Source of the DNA: an uncultured Pseudomonadota bacterium
Lineage (GTDB): Bacteria; Myxococcota_A; Polyangia; Nannocystales; Nannocystaceae
Assembly: GCA_913061055.1 (NCBI GenBank)
Contig: CAJXVA010000016.1
Span: forward strand, 1 to 45,234
Length of the DNA: 45,234 bases
Reading direction: 5' to 3'
The position numbers and the translations under genes are program-made. The notes under the pieces are model-generated. The model made no database searches, was not told the DNA's origin, and worked only from the letters and a program-made list of their open reading frames with translations. Positions 16,303-25,282 of the stretch are shown in pieces; the stretch's first letter is position 1, and every line of letters begins with the position of its first letter.

Positions 16303-16872
16303 ATGTCGGACGCCCAGCGGCTGAAGCTTGCCTTCATCGGAAGTCACGGCGTGGGCAAGACCACCTTGTGCTACGGCCTCGCCGCGCGCCTCAAGGCTCG
16401 CGACGTGTCACTGGAGATGGTGCACGAGGTGGCGCGGCTGTGTCCGCTGCCGATCAACGAGCAGACGAGCGTGGCCTCGCAGTCGTGGATCCTGCACACG
16501 CAGATCGCGGCTGAGATCGTCGCAGCCGAACGTCACCCGGTGGTGGTGTGCGATCGCAGCGCGCTCGACAACTACGTGTACATGATGCTGGCAGCCGGCC
16601 GGCAGCAGGCACTGGAGAGCCTTCTCGACGCTTGGATGGCGACCTACGACCTCTTGGTCCTGGTGCCGATCATCGAAGAACCACGCGCCGACGGATTGCG
16701 CGCGACCGATCCCAGCTTTCAACGCGCCGTCGAGGATGGCGTCCGGCGGGAGCTGACGCGGCGAGAGATGCCCGCCATGCACCTCGAGCCGGAGAACCGC
16801 GACGGCTGGCTGGAGCGGGTCGAGGCCGAAGTCCTGGAGCGGCTGATGCCGTCACAGCTCCCCCTGCTGTAG
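16303..16872 (+). CDS. P-loop NTPase/kinase of the AAA_28 (NadR-like) type
   Basis: 189 residues. Walker A is GSHGVGKTT (13-21). A Walker-B-like strand is VVVCDRSALDNYVYM (about 80-94), with the DRSxxDxxxY pattern of the AAA_28/NadR-like and thymidylate-kinase-like nucleotide kinases. A C-terminal helix follows. The natural substrate cannot be told from sequence, but a small-molecule or nucleotide kinase role is most likely. ATG 16303 is 67 nt from the FEA1-like gene and has a TANNNT hexamer at 7 nt, so it seems to be transcribed on its own. Confidence 0.8.
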   Translation: MSDAQRLKLAFIGSHGVGKTTLCYGLAARLKARDVSLEMVHEVARLCPLPINEQTSVASQSWILHTQIAAEIVAAERHPVVVCDRSALDNYVYMMLAAGRQQALESLLDAWMATYDLLVLVPIIEEPRADGLRATDPSFQRAVEDGVRRELTRREMPAMHLEPENRDGWLERVEAEVLERLMPSQLPLL

Positions 16873-16886
16873 CGTCGACCCAGAAC

Positions 16887-16919
16887 CAAAGAAAACGGCC
16901 ACCCCGTTTGAGGTGGCCG
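16887..16919 (-). terminator. rho-independent terminator of the MYXO-CTERM gene
   Basis: CGGCCACC (16896-16903) and GGTGGCCG (16912-16919) form an 8-bp stem with an 8-nt loop. On the minus strand the stem is followed by TTTTCTTTGG, the expected U tract. It lies 34 nt past the stop of the gene at 16954 and may also serve the plus-strand NTPase gene. Confidence 0.85.
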
Positions 16920-16953
16920 ACTTCCGCTTCCAAGGGCGCAGCCCGAACTTCGA

Positions 16954-18078
16954 CTAGTCGCGACGACGTCGCAGCATCGTCAGGCCGAACAAGCCGAGCA
17001 GCCAGGCGAAGCCGCCCGCATCGGTGTTGGTCGTGCAACCGCAGCCCGAGTCCGAGGGCGAGGGTGCAGCCGGAAGGCCGCCGCCGGTGGAGCCGTCTCC
17101 ACCGGTGGAGCTCGGGTCGATCGGGTCGCCCGTGGTGGTGCCATCCGAGTCCGAGTCCGAATCGCCACCACTGCTGTCCGCTGCAGGCTCGTCCGTCGTG
17201 GAGCCGTCGACGGCGCCAGTCGAGGTGCCAGGCTCAGGAGCTTCGGGCACGTCGAAGCTGATCAGCTCGACCGGGAACTCGATCTCGAGTCCCTCGTTGA
17301 CCGGGTAGTCGAGGGGGACTTCAACGGGCCCGACCGGGATCTCGTTGATCGTCGCGTTGATGATGAAGATGAACGCGACCTCTGCGTCCAGCGTTCCGTA
17401 GAGCGTGCCGAACATCTCGGACGTCTCACCCGGTGCAGCGTCCGGGAGGATGAGGTCGAGAGACTCGTCTTCGTTCTCGTAGACCCCTACCTCGTTGGCG
17501 ATGACCGAGTCTTCGCCGTCGGTGAGGAGGATTCGCTCGCTCCGGTACTCGATGCCTGGGATGTTGAGCACCCAGTCCACGTCGAGGGTGATGTCGAACG
17601 TTCCGATGCTGAACGCGGTATCGATGAGGTCGTTGGGCCCGATCGCTTCGTCGACACCGAACGGCCGCTCGATGTCCCCGGGCAGGAGGTACGGCGAGAA
17701 CGTGCCGTCGGCGGTCTCCTCGATGTTGTAGAGACCGACGTCGAACGTGCCAAACACGGGTACATCAACCGTGACGCTCACCTCGATACCGAGGGCGTTC
17801 TCCATCGTGCCGCCATCAGCCTCGCCGGTGAAGGTGAGTGTTTGCGCGTCGAAATCGTACTCGCCCTCTCCGAGCATCTCGATGTCGATCTCGTGATACG
17901 CGGACGCGTTGAACGCGATCGAGGCGCCCAAGATCAAACTGATCGGTCCGGACGTCCACGGGAACTCGTTCGGCCGGAACGTCGTCTGTGGGTTGAAGTT
18001 GTCCGCGTCCGTCTCTGCGTGTGCTTCAGCTCCCACAAGAGCCGTAACGACGCCTACCATCAAAGCAATCTTCTTCAT
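16954..18078 (-). CDS. MYXO-CTERM protein with a Ser/Thr/Gly/Asp-rich stalk
   Basis: 374 residues. A signal peptide (MKKIALMVGVVTALVGAEAHA) is cut near residue 21. The large beta-rich domain (about 25-285) has evenly spaced hydrophobic strands and no recognised catalytic motif. A low-complexity linker (about 290-345, rich in Ser, Asp, Thr, Gly) leads to the MYXO-CTERM tail: DSGCGCTT, helix FAWLLGLFGLTML, then RRRRD. This order gives a domain on a flexible stalk anchored through the cysteine after myxosortase cleavage. The start at ATG 18078 has AGAGGGAG about 7 nt upstream; a longer frame to 18129 lacks the signal peptide at its start. A strong terminator follows the stop. Ligand unknown. Confidence 0.88.
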   Translation of the reverse strand: MKKIALMVGVVTALVGAEAHAETDADNFNPQTTFRPNEFPWTSGPISLILGASIAFNASAYHEIDIEMLGEGEYDFDAQTLTFTGEADGGTMENALGIEVSVTVDVPVFGTFDVGLYNIEETADGTFSPYLLPGDIERPFGVDEAIGPNDLIDTAFSIGTFDITLDVDWVLNIPGIEYRSERILLTDGEDSVIANEVGVYENEDESLDLILPDAAPGETSEMFGTLYGTLDAEVAFIFIINATINEIPVGPVEVPLDYPVNEGLEIEFPVELISFDVPEAPEPGTSTGAVDGSTTDEPAADSSGGDSDSDSDGTTTGDPIDPSSTGGDGSTGGGLPAAPSPSDSGCGCTTNTDAGGFAWLLGLFGLTMLRRRRD

Positions 18079-18434
18079 GTTTCCACTCCCTCTTAGGCGA
18101 GCCAAGTCTCTCATGCCGTCCCCCCCCACGGGAGCGCCTACATGAACTCACCTTTGGGCACCGGTTACCATGGTTTGAAATTCGGCACCACGTGTCAGGG
18201 TTATGCCGTCCCGTGCATCCGCGCAAAGCCAGCGGAAACCGTTGTTTATCCCGCGTTCAATACCGTTGCGCGTTTTCTCTCGGATGCGCGGTTGCGCGCC
18301 CTGGAACAAACGCGCAAGGGGCGCGGAGCGGCGTCGATGTGCCTGTCACTGGGCAGAGCGAAGCGCGTGGGGGAGCGTCCTGACCCGAGAGGAAGAGCCC
18401 CTTCATGGGGTCTCCGCCCGCCTCGTGCCGGCCC
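18079..18434. other. 356-nt gap between the MYXO-CTERM gene and the exporter operon
   Basis: No coding frame is convincing. It holds the ribosome site of the 16954 gene, a run of eight or nine C near 18120, and ordinary GC-rich sequence. A minus-strand CTGACA near 18195 is near a -35 consensus but has no good -10 partner. I cannot place a promoter. Confidence 0.4.
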
Positions 18435-19658
18435 TCACCCGTGCGCTTCGGCAACCACCAACGTCCCGTCTTCCACCGCATCACTTGGATGCACGATCAC
18501 GCGCTGTCCCGCTTGAAGTCCCTCGAGCACCTGCGCCTCTCGCCGCGAGCGCTCGCCGAGCTTCACCGGGCAGGTCTTCGCGAACTCGCCCTCGACGCAG
18601 AAGACCGCCCACGAATCGCCAGCCCGAAACAGCGCTGCGGTCGGCACCTTGAGCACGTTCTCGTTGCGCCACACGGTCATGCGGGCCTCGATGCGATAGC
18701 CCTCGCCGAGCTTGCTCCACTCCTCGTACGGTGCCTCCAGTTCGAGGATCACGTTGACCCGCTGCTCCTCGACCCCGAGCGACGACATGCGCGTGAACGC
18801 GGATGGCTCGACCAGCACGACCTTGGCCGGCAGTGGCTCTCCGCCCCAGCGCTCGACCATCGCCGGCGCTCCGGTCTCGATGCGCACCGCGTCGCGGGTG
18901 AGCACGTCGACCACGATCTCGAGCGCCCGCGGGTCGCCCAGCTCGATGAGCGGGGCACCCGGCGTCGCCACGCCTTCGCTCTCGCGGTGAATCGCCAGGA
19001 CCTTGCCGGTGATCGGGCTTTGAATCACGAACTGCTCGGGCGTGGTGCCGCTGTTGGGATCCTCGAAGCGCTCGAGCGCCGACTCGGCCATGCGCTGCTG
19101 GTGCTCGGCCACCCGGGTGGCGAACTTGGCTGACTCGACGTCGGACTTCATCGTGCGGACCTCGAGCGCGGCCCGGTCGAGCTCGGCCTGAGTCCCCACG
19201 CCTTTCTTCACCAAGGGCTCGATGCGCTTGACCTCACCCTCGGCGAACTTCAGCGCCGCCTTTGCACGCTTGCTCTGCGCCCCCGCCTGCTTGACCGAAG
19301 CCGTTGCCGCCTCGAAATTGGCCTGCGCCTGCTCCCGAGTGCGCGCGTCGAGCAGGGGCGTGGGTAAGGGCGCGATGCGGGCGAGCACCTCGCCCTCACC
19401 GATCGCATCCCCGTTCTCCAGCTCGATGCGGGCCAGATTACCGGCCAGCGGAGCTGAGACCACGTAGCGGTCCTTCACGCGGGTGCGCCCGTCTTCGGAC
19501 ACCTCCACCCGCAGCTCGCCTTCTGTGACCGGGGCGACCTCGACCGTCAGCGGCTTGGGCCGCCACGCGCTGATCACCGCTGCCACGATTGCGACGGCCA
19601 GCAGGACGAACAGGGCCCGCTTGATCCAACGGGAGAGCTTCTTCTTGTTGTTGGCCAT
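18435..19658 (-). CDS. HlyD/MacA-family periplasmic adaptor
   Basis: 407 residues. One membrane helix (about 14-33) anchors it; the rest is periplasmic. The lipoyl-like half (about 64-95) has PLAGNLARIELENGDAIGEGEVLARI. A coiled coil of about 100 residues (104-200) is rich in Ala, Lys and Glu. A second lipoyl half (SPITGKVLAIHRESEGVATPG) and a beta-barrel domain with VVDVLTRDAVRIETG complete the family pattern. It would bridge the inner-membrane ABC permease to an outer-membrane tunnel; no TolC-type gene is in the window. ATG 19658 follows the permease stop by 3 nt. Last gene of the exporter operon. Confidence 0.95.
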   Translation of the reverse strand: MANNKKKLSRWIKRALFVLLAVAIVAAVISAWRPKPLTVEVAPVTEGELRVEVSEDGRTRVKDRYVVSAPLAGNLARIELENGDAIGEGEVLARIAPLPTPLLDARTREQAQANFEAATASVKQAGAQSKRAKAALKFAEGEVKRIEPLVKKGVGTQAELDRAALEVRTMKSDVESAKFATRVAEHQQRMAESALERFEDPNSGTTPEQFVIQSPITGKVLAIHRESEGVATPGAPLIELGDPRALEIVVDVLTRDAVRIETGAPAMVERWGGEPLPAKVVLVEPSAFTRMSSLGVEEQRVNVILELEAPYEEWSKLGEGYRIEARMTVWRNENVLKVPTAALFRAGDSWAVFCVEGEFAKTCPVKLGERSRREAQVLEGLQAGQRVIVHPSDAVEDGTLVVAEAHG

Positions 19659-19661
19659 GGA

Positions 19662-22031
19662 TCACTCTCGGGTCTTGAGCACTTCGATGAGGTCGAGCGA
19701 GGCGAGCTTGCGGCGCACGAGCAGGGCGCTGATCACCGCTGCAGCTGTCGCCACGAGGAACGAGAAGATGTAGCTCTTGTAGGAAATGAGGATCGGCAGC
19801 CGATACGTCTCTGGATCGGCGGTGCTCATGATCCCCTGCACCATTACGTTGCCGATCACCGCCCCGATGGGCAGTGCCAGCACCAGCTGGATCGCCTGCT
19901 CCCCGAATAGGATCGCCGCGATTTCGGCTTGCGTGTAGCCCAACACCCGCAGACTCGCCAGGTCGCGGTTCCGCTGCGAGAGTGCCACGCGGGTGTTGTT
20001 GTAGATGACGCCGACGGCGATGATCACCGCGAAGATCGTGATGATGAGCGTGTAGATCTCCATCATTGCTCCGCTCTGATCCTCGAACTGGGTGCGGAAG
20101 TCCGCCGGACTGGACACCGAGAGCACCCACGGCTGTTCCTTGAGCTTCTCGGTGATCGCCAGCCGCTGTGCCGGGTCGACCTGGAGCAGCACCGTGTTGA
20201 CCACGTCGCCCTCACGCATGAGCTGATGGAGCGCCTGCAGGTCCATGTGGCCCTGTAGCCCGAACGCCTCGTCGACGAGTCCGTCCACCTGCACGGTCCG
20301 GAGCGGACGATCGCCTTCGAGTGCTTCGAGCTGGATCGTGTCGCCCACGCGCACCCCCAGGATCTCAGCCAGCTTGCGGGTGACCAGCATGCCCCGGCCG
20401 CGTGGGTGGGGCACCACGGAGCCGTCGCCCTGTACCAGCTGCGCCAAAGTGATGTCCTCGGGGTAGCCGAAGACGGGGATGTCGCGCGATCGATGGCCGT
20501 GCTTGAACCGCACGCCCACCGTGCGAACCCCCTCGGCGAGCAGCACCCCGTCCATGTGCTCGAGCTCTCGGACCGAGCGCTCGGGCCGGGGCCCCATGAG
20601 CGACACCCGCAGGTCTTCCCGCATGGCTCGGGGGATGCGTTCGTCCATCAGCAGGCCGATCGAGTCGTCCATGAACTGCCCGACGACGACGATGCCGATC
20701 GCCGCCGCGATGCCCATCGACGAGAGCAGCACTCGGATTGGCCGCCGCTGAACCTCGCGCAGGATCATGCGCGTCGCCGGTCCGAAGATCCTGAACAGGC
20801 CGAGACGCTCCAGCGGCGTCTTGGTGTAGCGGGCCGGGGCCGGTGGCCGCATCGCTTCGGCCGGCGGCATGCGAGCGACTCGCATTACGGCCGAGAGCAC
20901 CCCGAGGCCCGCCGAGAGCAGGCTGACGCCAATGGCGACCAAGGCGGTGTCCACCCGCATCGTGAACTCCGCGTTGGGGAAGCGGAAGAACAGGCCGGTA
21001 TAGAAGTCGAGCATCGCCTCGCCCAGCCACGCCCCCACGCCCAGGCCGACCACCGAGCCGACCAGCACGACCAGCATCACCATCTCGAGGTAGTGCAGGG
21101 CGATGCTGAAGTCCGTGTAGCCCACGGCCTTGAGTGTCGCGATCTGGCTGCGCTGCAGGTTGGCGAGACGGGCGAGCACGACGTTGAGCAAGAACGCCGC
21201 AACGCCGAGGAAGATGAACGGCACGACGGTCGCCATGCCTTCGAGCTGGGCCAGCTCGCCCTCGAGCACCATGTTCGAGACCTGGCGGTCCCGGGTGATC
21301 GCGCCGGTGGAGCCGTAGGGCCGCAGCATCTCGTCGACCAGCGACTTGACGGCGGTGGCGTCGGCCCCGGGCTGCAGCCGGATCGATACGTCGTTGAACG
21401 CCCCGGCCATGTCGACGGCCGCGGCCGCCTGCGACTGCGACATCCACAACACCGCGACCCGCTTGGGGTTGATCACCATCTCCCCGGCGGGAAGGATCAG
21501 CACGTACTCGGGCGACATCGCCAACCCGACGATGTCGAGGGTGCGCATCGCCCCGTCGATGACGACGTCGATCGTGTCGCCGGGCACCAGAGCGTGCGCT
21601 TTGGCGAACGACTCGACCAGCAGCACTTCACCGGACGCCGTGGGGTCCAGGGGGCGGCCGGCGACCAGGTGCACCCGGTTGAGCGCCGGCTCGCCGCGGT
21701 CCGGGAGCGAGACCAACGTGCCGGTGGCCGGTCTGGGCATTGCCGGCATCGGCACCATCACGCGCTCGGTCACCCGGGTCTCGACCTGGGCCACCCCGGG
21801 CAGGGTCTCAAGGCGGTCGGCAAAGCTCGCCGGCGCGCGCTCGAGGTGGGCGAACAGCTCGGCGAAGCGGTACTTCGCGTAGTAGGCGTCGCGGCTACGC
21901 AGCAGTGAGTCGTAGTTGGCCTGGAGCGTGACGAAGCTGGCCACGCCGCAAGCGACCACTAAGGCGATGGTGACCAGCTGGCCGCTGAGGCGTGACAGGT
22001 CGCGCAGCAGCTTCTTGAACAGTGCGCTCAC
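19662..22031 (-). CDS. ABC transporter permease with two FtsX domains
   Basis: 789 residues. It has the layout of large FtsX/MacB-type permeases: an N-terminal helix (about 17-37), a large periplasmic MacB-PCD-like domain (about 40-260), a first FtsX core with three helices (about 265-400), then a second helix at about 430-445, a second periplasmic domain and a second FtsX core near the C-terminus ([21 protein letters not shown]). One polypeptide thus supplies both halves of a usual dimeric permease. Partners are the ATPase at 22028 and the adaptor at 18435. GTG at 22031 overlaps the ATPase stop by 4 nt (GTGA), so translation is coupled. Substrate unknown; lipids, peptides or lipoproteins are typical for this type. 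Confidence 0.93.
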   Translation of the reverse strand: MSALFKKLLRDLSRLSGQLVTIALVVACGVASFVTLQANYDSLLRSRDAYYAKYRFAELFAHLERAPASFADRLETLPGVAQVETRVTERVMVPMPAMPRPATGTLVSLPDRGEPALNRVHLVAGRPLDPTASGEVLLVESFAKAHALVPGDTIDVVIDGAMRTLDIVGLAMSPEYVLILPAGEMVINPKRVAVLWMSQSQAAAAVDMAGAFNDVSIRLQPGADATAVKSLVDEMLRPYGSTGAITRDRQVSNMVLEGELAQLEGMATVVPFIFLGVAAFLLNVVLARLANLQRSQIATLKAVGYTDFSIALHYLEMVMLVVLVGSVVGLGVGAWLGEAMLDFYTGLFFRFPNAEFTMRVDTALVAIGVSLLSAGLGVLSAVMRVARMPPAEAMRPPAPARYTKTPLERLGLFRIFGPATRMILREVQRRPIRVLLSSMGIAAAIGIVVVGQFMDDSIGLLMDERIPRAMREDLRVSLMGPRPERSVRELEHMDGVLLAEGVRTVGVRFKHGHRSRDIPVFGYPEDITLAQLVQGDGSVVPHPRGRGMLVTRKLAEILGVRVGDTIQLEALEGDRPLRTVQVDGLVDEAFGLQGHMDLQALHQLMREGDVVNTVLLQVDPAQRLAITEKLKEQPWVLSVSSPADFRTQFEDQSGAMMEIYTLIITIFAVIIAVGVIYNNTRVALSQRNRDLASLRVLGYTQAEIAAILFGEQAIQLVLALPIGAVIGNVMVQGIMSTADPETYRLPILISYKSYIFSFLVATAAAVISALLVRRKLASLDLIEVLKTRE

Positions 22032-22753
22032 CAGACCAACTCGTTCGGCTTGATCTTGGTTTCGTTGCGCACCTCGGAGGCCACGGCGCCGTCGGCGAGG
22101 GACACCACGCGGTCGGCGAGCTTGGCGACCGGAGCATTGTGGGTGATGACCGCGGTGGTGGTGCCCAGCTCGCGGTTGACACGCTCGATCACCTCGAGCA
22201 CCTGCACGCCGGTCTTGAAGTCGAGCGCCCCGGTGGGCTCATCGCACAGCAGCACGTTGGGTCGCTTGGCGACGGCGCGGGCGATCGCCACCCGTTGCTG
22301 CTCGCCGCCGGAGAGCTGGGCTGGGAAGTGGTTGCGCCGCTCGCCTAGGCCCACGAGGTCAAGTGCCTCGGCGGCGTCGAGCGGGTCGGGCGAGATGTCG
22401 GTGACCAGCGCCACGTTCTCTTCGGCGGTGAGGCTGGGAATGAGGTTGTAGAACTGGAACACGAACCCGACGTGCTCGCGCCGGTACTTGGTCAGCTCCC
22501 GGCTGTCGGCCTCGCTGAGATCCCAGTCCCGGTAGAAGACCTTGCCGGTGCTCGGGATGTCGAGCCCGCCGAGGATGTTGAGCAGGGTGCTCTTGCCGCT
22601 GCCCGACATGCCCAGCAGCACCAGGAACTCGCTGGGGTACAGGGCGAAGTCCACACCTCGCAGCGCCCGGACCTCGACGTCTCCCATCTGGTAGGTCTTG
22701 GTGACCTGCTCGGCGCGCAGGACTGCGGTCTCCTCGGTGGCGGGTTCGCCCAC
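22028..22753 (-). CDS. ABC transporter ATP-binding protein (LolD/MacB type)
   Basis: 241 residues from GTG 22753. Walker [10 protein letters not shown] (48-56), Q-loop Gln100 ([10 protein letters not shown]), signature LSGGE (147-151), Walker B CDEPTG with Asp171 and Glu172, and switch His205 are all intact. [16 protein letters not shown] is typical of the LolD/MacB/DevA branch that energises FtsX-type permeases. The frame stays open to 22891, but homologues of this branch begin about a dozen residues before the first strand ([12 protein letters not shown]), which suits GTG 22753. No clear ribosome site helps, so the start is uncertain. First gene of the exporter operon, divergent from the metalloprotease gene. 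Confidence 0.93.
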   Translation of the reverse strand: MGEPATEETAVLRAEQVTKTYQMGDVEVRALRGVDFALYPSEFLVLLGMSGSGKSTLLNILGGLDIPSTGKVFYRDWDLSEADSRELTKYRREHVGFVFQFYNLIPSLTAEENVALVTDISPDPLDAAEALDLVGLGERRNHFPAQLSGGEQQRVAIARAVAKRPNVLLCDEPTGALDFKTGVQVLEVIERVNRELGTTTAVITHNAPVAKLADRVVSLADGAVASEVRNETKIKPNELVW

Positions 22754-22931
22754 CCCGCGAGGTTGCGCCGGGCGCGAAGACGACGCTGCGCAAACGTTGC
22801 GCGATGCGGCGGATGACCCGAGCAACCCTGACGGGAGTGTCACCCGCCGTGCCACCGGTTCGTCCGCTTGGATACCGACATCGACACACACCGGATCATG
22901 TGTGCGACAATGTCATCTGCGGTCGGAGACC

Positions 22932-24332
22932 ATGGTGTACGACTCGATCAAATCCATCGCCTGTCTCGTCGCCGCACTTGGGCTCCTCGCTTGCCAGGAG
23001 CCCCACGACGCCGCGTCCAATGACGGCAACGAAGCCGGGGGCAAAGCCGATGAGCCGCAGGGGGGCACCGACGGCTCGTCCACGAGTTCCTCGTCGGGGG
23101 TCTCGACCGACGACCCGAGTGCGTCCACGGGGGTGGTGGGTTTCGAGCTGGAACCATCCCCCAACGTGATTCGGGTCCAGGTGTCGTGGTCCCCGGACGA
23201 CGGCTACGCGCTCGGTCCCGTGAAGCGAGAACTCAGCGGCACGGCAGCGCTGCTTCGTCGGGCGCAGCAGGTCGATCCACTTGGGAGCTTCGTGGGCGTC
23301 GTCTCCGATCCCGCGACGGGCGAGGAAATCTTACAGCAGACGATCGGCATTGGGGTGTCGTACCGGGAGCTGACCAAGTCGCTCACGTTCCGGTTTCCAG
23401 CCTTCACTCGGACGGCCACGTTCACCCTGTTCGCGCCGGATCCCGAGACCGGTGAGCCAACCGAGGTTCTCACCGAGACGATCGAGCCCGACTCTGTCTC
23501 CATGGTCCTTCCTCAGGACGTGCGGGTTACGACGATACGAGAGGCCACCGCGCAGCCGGCCCTCGCAGTCACGGTCTACGCCGAGGGCTACCTCGAGGGG
23601 ACCGAAGAGTACTTCCTGGAGTCTGCCCAGACGTTGGTCGATGTTCTCGAGAACAACGAGTTTCCGGGCATTGAGCACATGGAGTTCACAGCGGTCTTCG
23701 CCCCGTCGACACAGCCGCTGGGTTCTGCAACCGATCTGGGGTTCCCGGTTCCCGTCTGGGATTCGTTCCTCACCCTGTACTACCCGTACTGGAGTTCGTT
23801 CTCCCGCTGGCATCACGTGATGTACCCGACCGACGAAGAGCGCTTCCGAGATGCTCTCGCGCAAGCTCCGTACGACTACCCGTTCATTCTCACCGACAGC
23901 TCTCGGTTCTGGGGAGCGGCAAACTACAACGCGTACACCGTCGTGCCTGCGGGCACGAGCTCCTTCACGGGCCTGGTGCTTCACGAGTTCGGGCACTATT
24001 TTGGCCTTCATGAGGAGTACTCCAGCCAGGACACCGAGCTCTTGTTCGCGCCGAGCGTGTCCGAGCCGTGGTCTCCGAACATGACGTTCCAGACGGACGT
24101 CACGGAGATCAAGTGGGCGTCACACATCGACGGCGAGGTGCCGATCCCGACACCGTCGGGGCAGTGGCCCAGCGTTGGTATTGGCGCCTATGCGGGTGGC
24201 TACGCCGGTGAGGACTCTCGAAGCTTGATCCCCGTGCCCGATGGGCAATGCATGATGTCGGTCGGCAGCGATTTCTGCGACGTGTGCAGCGCGGCAATGC
24301 ACGACAAGATCGAGGCCGACCTCGCGCCGTAG
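22932..24332 (+). CDS. lipoprotein zinc metalloprotease, M64-like
   Basis: 466 residues. The lipobox LLAC sets the lipidated Cys at 21; a Ser/Thr/Gly/Asp linker (about 25-68) follows. A beta-sandwich-like domain (about 70-215) comes before the protease part. The zinc motif is HEFGHYFGLHEEY at 351-363, with His351, Glu352 and His355 as expected for HExxH enzymes. The pattern resembles family M64 (IgA-peptidase type), but one residue is missing between the FG and the final acidic residues. The third zinc ligand may be His360 or Glu361. Two late cysteine pairs (CMM, CDVCS) may form disulfides. The ATG has GGAG about 4 nt upstream. It is divergent from the ABC exporter, which is too weak a link to infer a shared role. 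Confidence 0.8.
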   Translation: MVYDSIKSIACLVAALGLLACQEPHDAASNDGNEAGGKADEPQGGTDGSSTSSSSGVSTDDPSASTGVVGFELEPSPNVIRVQVSWSPDDGYALGPVKRELSGTAALLRRAQQVDPLGSFVGVVSDPATGEEILQQTIGIGVSYRELTKSLTFRFPAFTRTATFTLFAPDPETGEPTEVLTETIEPDSVSMVLPQDVRVTTIREATAQPALAVTVYAEGYLEGTEEYFLESAQTLVDVLENNEFPGIEHMEFTAVFAPSTQPLGSATDLGFPVPVWDSFLTLYYPYWSSFSRWHHVMYPTDEERFRDALAQAPYDYPFILTDSSRFWGAANYNAYTVVPAGTSSFTGLVLHEFGHYFGLHEEYSSQDTELLFAPSVSEPWSPNMTFQTDVTEIKWASHIDGEVPIPTPSGQWPSVGIGAYAGGYAGEDSRSLIPVPDGQCMMSVGSDFCDVCSAAMHDKIEADLAP

Positions 24333-24353
24333 CGGCGTCCTCGAGAGGGCACG

Positions 24354-24388
24354 AAAAAGCCGGCGGCTCCGTGAGGAACGCGCCGGCT
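24354..24388 (-). terminator. rho-independent terminator of the raiA gene
   Basis: AGCCGGCG (24358-24365) pairs with CGCCGGCT (24381-24388) across a 15-nt loop. The minus-strand stem is followed by TTTTT. It lies about 20 nt past the stop of the raiA gene and could end the plus-strand protease gene as well. Confidence 0.8.
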
Positions 24389-24410
24389 CGCACCGCTCGA
24401 GGCTGGCTTC

Positions 24411-24773
24411 TCAGCTTTGGCCTTGTCGGCGTTCGATCGATCTCTCGCGGACCTCTTGCACGCGTCGGTGCAGTGAGTCCATGGCGTCGCGGACCGCGAG
24501 GTAGGCATCCTCGTGGCTTCCCTTCGGATCGTGGTCGTTGGATACGACGATCTCACCGTGCGGCGTGCGGACAACCGCGTGCACATTGAACACGTGCCCA
24601 CGGTTGTGGGGCGAGCTCGCTTCGACGCTGATGTGCGCGTCGAGGATCCGCTCTCCGGTCTTGGTGAGCTTCTCGACCCGCTCGGTGATCTTCTCCTCGA
24701 GCGCTTCGGAGCGATCCATGCCGCGGTAGGTGACCTGAAGGGGGACTTTTGCCGTCGTTTCCGTTTCCTGCAT
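24411..24773 (-). CDS. raiA: ribosome hibernation factor, RaiA/HPF family
   Basis: 120 residues, the length of the short HPF/RaiA class. Visible family pattern: N-terminal strand LQVTYRGMDRSEALEEKITERVEKL (about 11-35), second strand and helix near ILDAHISVEA, and a helix with DAYLAVRDAMDSLHRRVQEVRER. In known members it binds the small ribosomal subunit and slows translation in stationary phase or stress. The C-terminal extension of long HPF, needed for 100S dimers, is absent. ATG 24773 was chosen over upstream codons because AAGG lies about 8 nt before it and family proteins start there. It is divergent from the TerB-like gene. Confidence 0.9.
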   Translation of the reverse strand: MQETETTAKVPLQVTYRGMDRSEALEEKITERVEKLTKTGERILDAHISVEASSPHNRGHVFNVHAVVRTPHGEIVVSNDHDPKGSHEDAYLAVRDAMDSLHRRVQEVRERSIERRQGQS

Positions 24774-24931
24774 GCTTTGCCTTCTGGGTGGGTCGGCCGC
24801 TCGGGCGCCCACCCCAATTGTGGCCTTTTCCCTGGCGCGATCAACCGCAACCTTTGCCCAGCGTCACGATTTGCGACCAAAACCGCGAGGAAATCACCGC
24901 TGGGGGCGTGGATCCAGACCCACAGGTAGCC

Positions 24932-24937
24932 TACCCT
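24932..24937 (+). promoter_or_regulatory. TANNNT hexamer before the TerB-like gene
   Basis: TACCCT, 8 nt before ATG 24946. An overlapping TAGCCT lies 5 nt further upstream. No Shine-Dalgarno sequence is present. Confidence 0.35.
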
Positions 24938-24945
24938 GGGTCCCC

Positions 24946-25275
24946 ATGGCCTCTGACGTCTTGGACGACAACCGCCTGTTTTGCGAGATCGTGGCCGTAC
25001 TCCTGATCTCGGACGCCCAGGTCACGGATTCGGAGCAGCGGTTTCTCGACCGGCTCATGAAGCGCTTCGAGTTCACGGCGGAAGACCGACAGGCGGTCTT
25101 CAACTCGGTCAACATCGGGGAGTCCGTAGAGGGACGGCTTCGTCAGCTTCCCCCTGAGCGGCGCCCCGAGCTCCTCGCCGAGCTCGAGGCAGCAGCAGCC
25201 GCCGACGGAGAGATCGGTCGTAGCGAGCAGGACATCCTCGACGAAGTCCGCAGGGCGATGGACCGAGAACTCTAG
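24946..25275 (+). CDS. TerB-like small acidic protein
   Basis: 109 residues, all helical by pattern. The sequence (SDAQVTDSEQRFLDRLMKRF, then a second block AAAAADGEIGRSEQDILDEVRR) has the paired helix-loop units and Asp/Glu-rich loops of the TerB/DjlA-like fold, which in known members binds metal ions near the membrane. Assignment is by pattern only. ATG 24946 has no ribosome site but a TANNNT hexamer 8 nt upstream. It is convergent with the MCE gene (7 nt apart). Confidence 0.55.
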   Translation: MASDVLDDNRLFCEIVAVLLISDAQVTDSEQRFLDRLMKRFEFTAEDRQAVFNSVNIGESVEGRLRQLPPERRPELLAELEAAAAADGEIGRSEQDILDEVRRAMDREL

Positions 25276-25282
25276 GGGCCCT

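Noticed and set aside
18115-18130. Run of C as a slippery or structured element
   Set aside because: It is a simple homopolymer in a non-coding gap, and its exact length may be a sequencing artefact.
20406-21908. Plus-strand open frame of 500 codons across the permease
   Set aside because: His/Arg/Asp-rich composition; the minus strand carries the FtsX permease.
24774-24945. Possible sigma-54 promoter before raiA (TGG...TTGC)
   Set aside because: The GG and GC elements are one base too close for a sigma-54 site.
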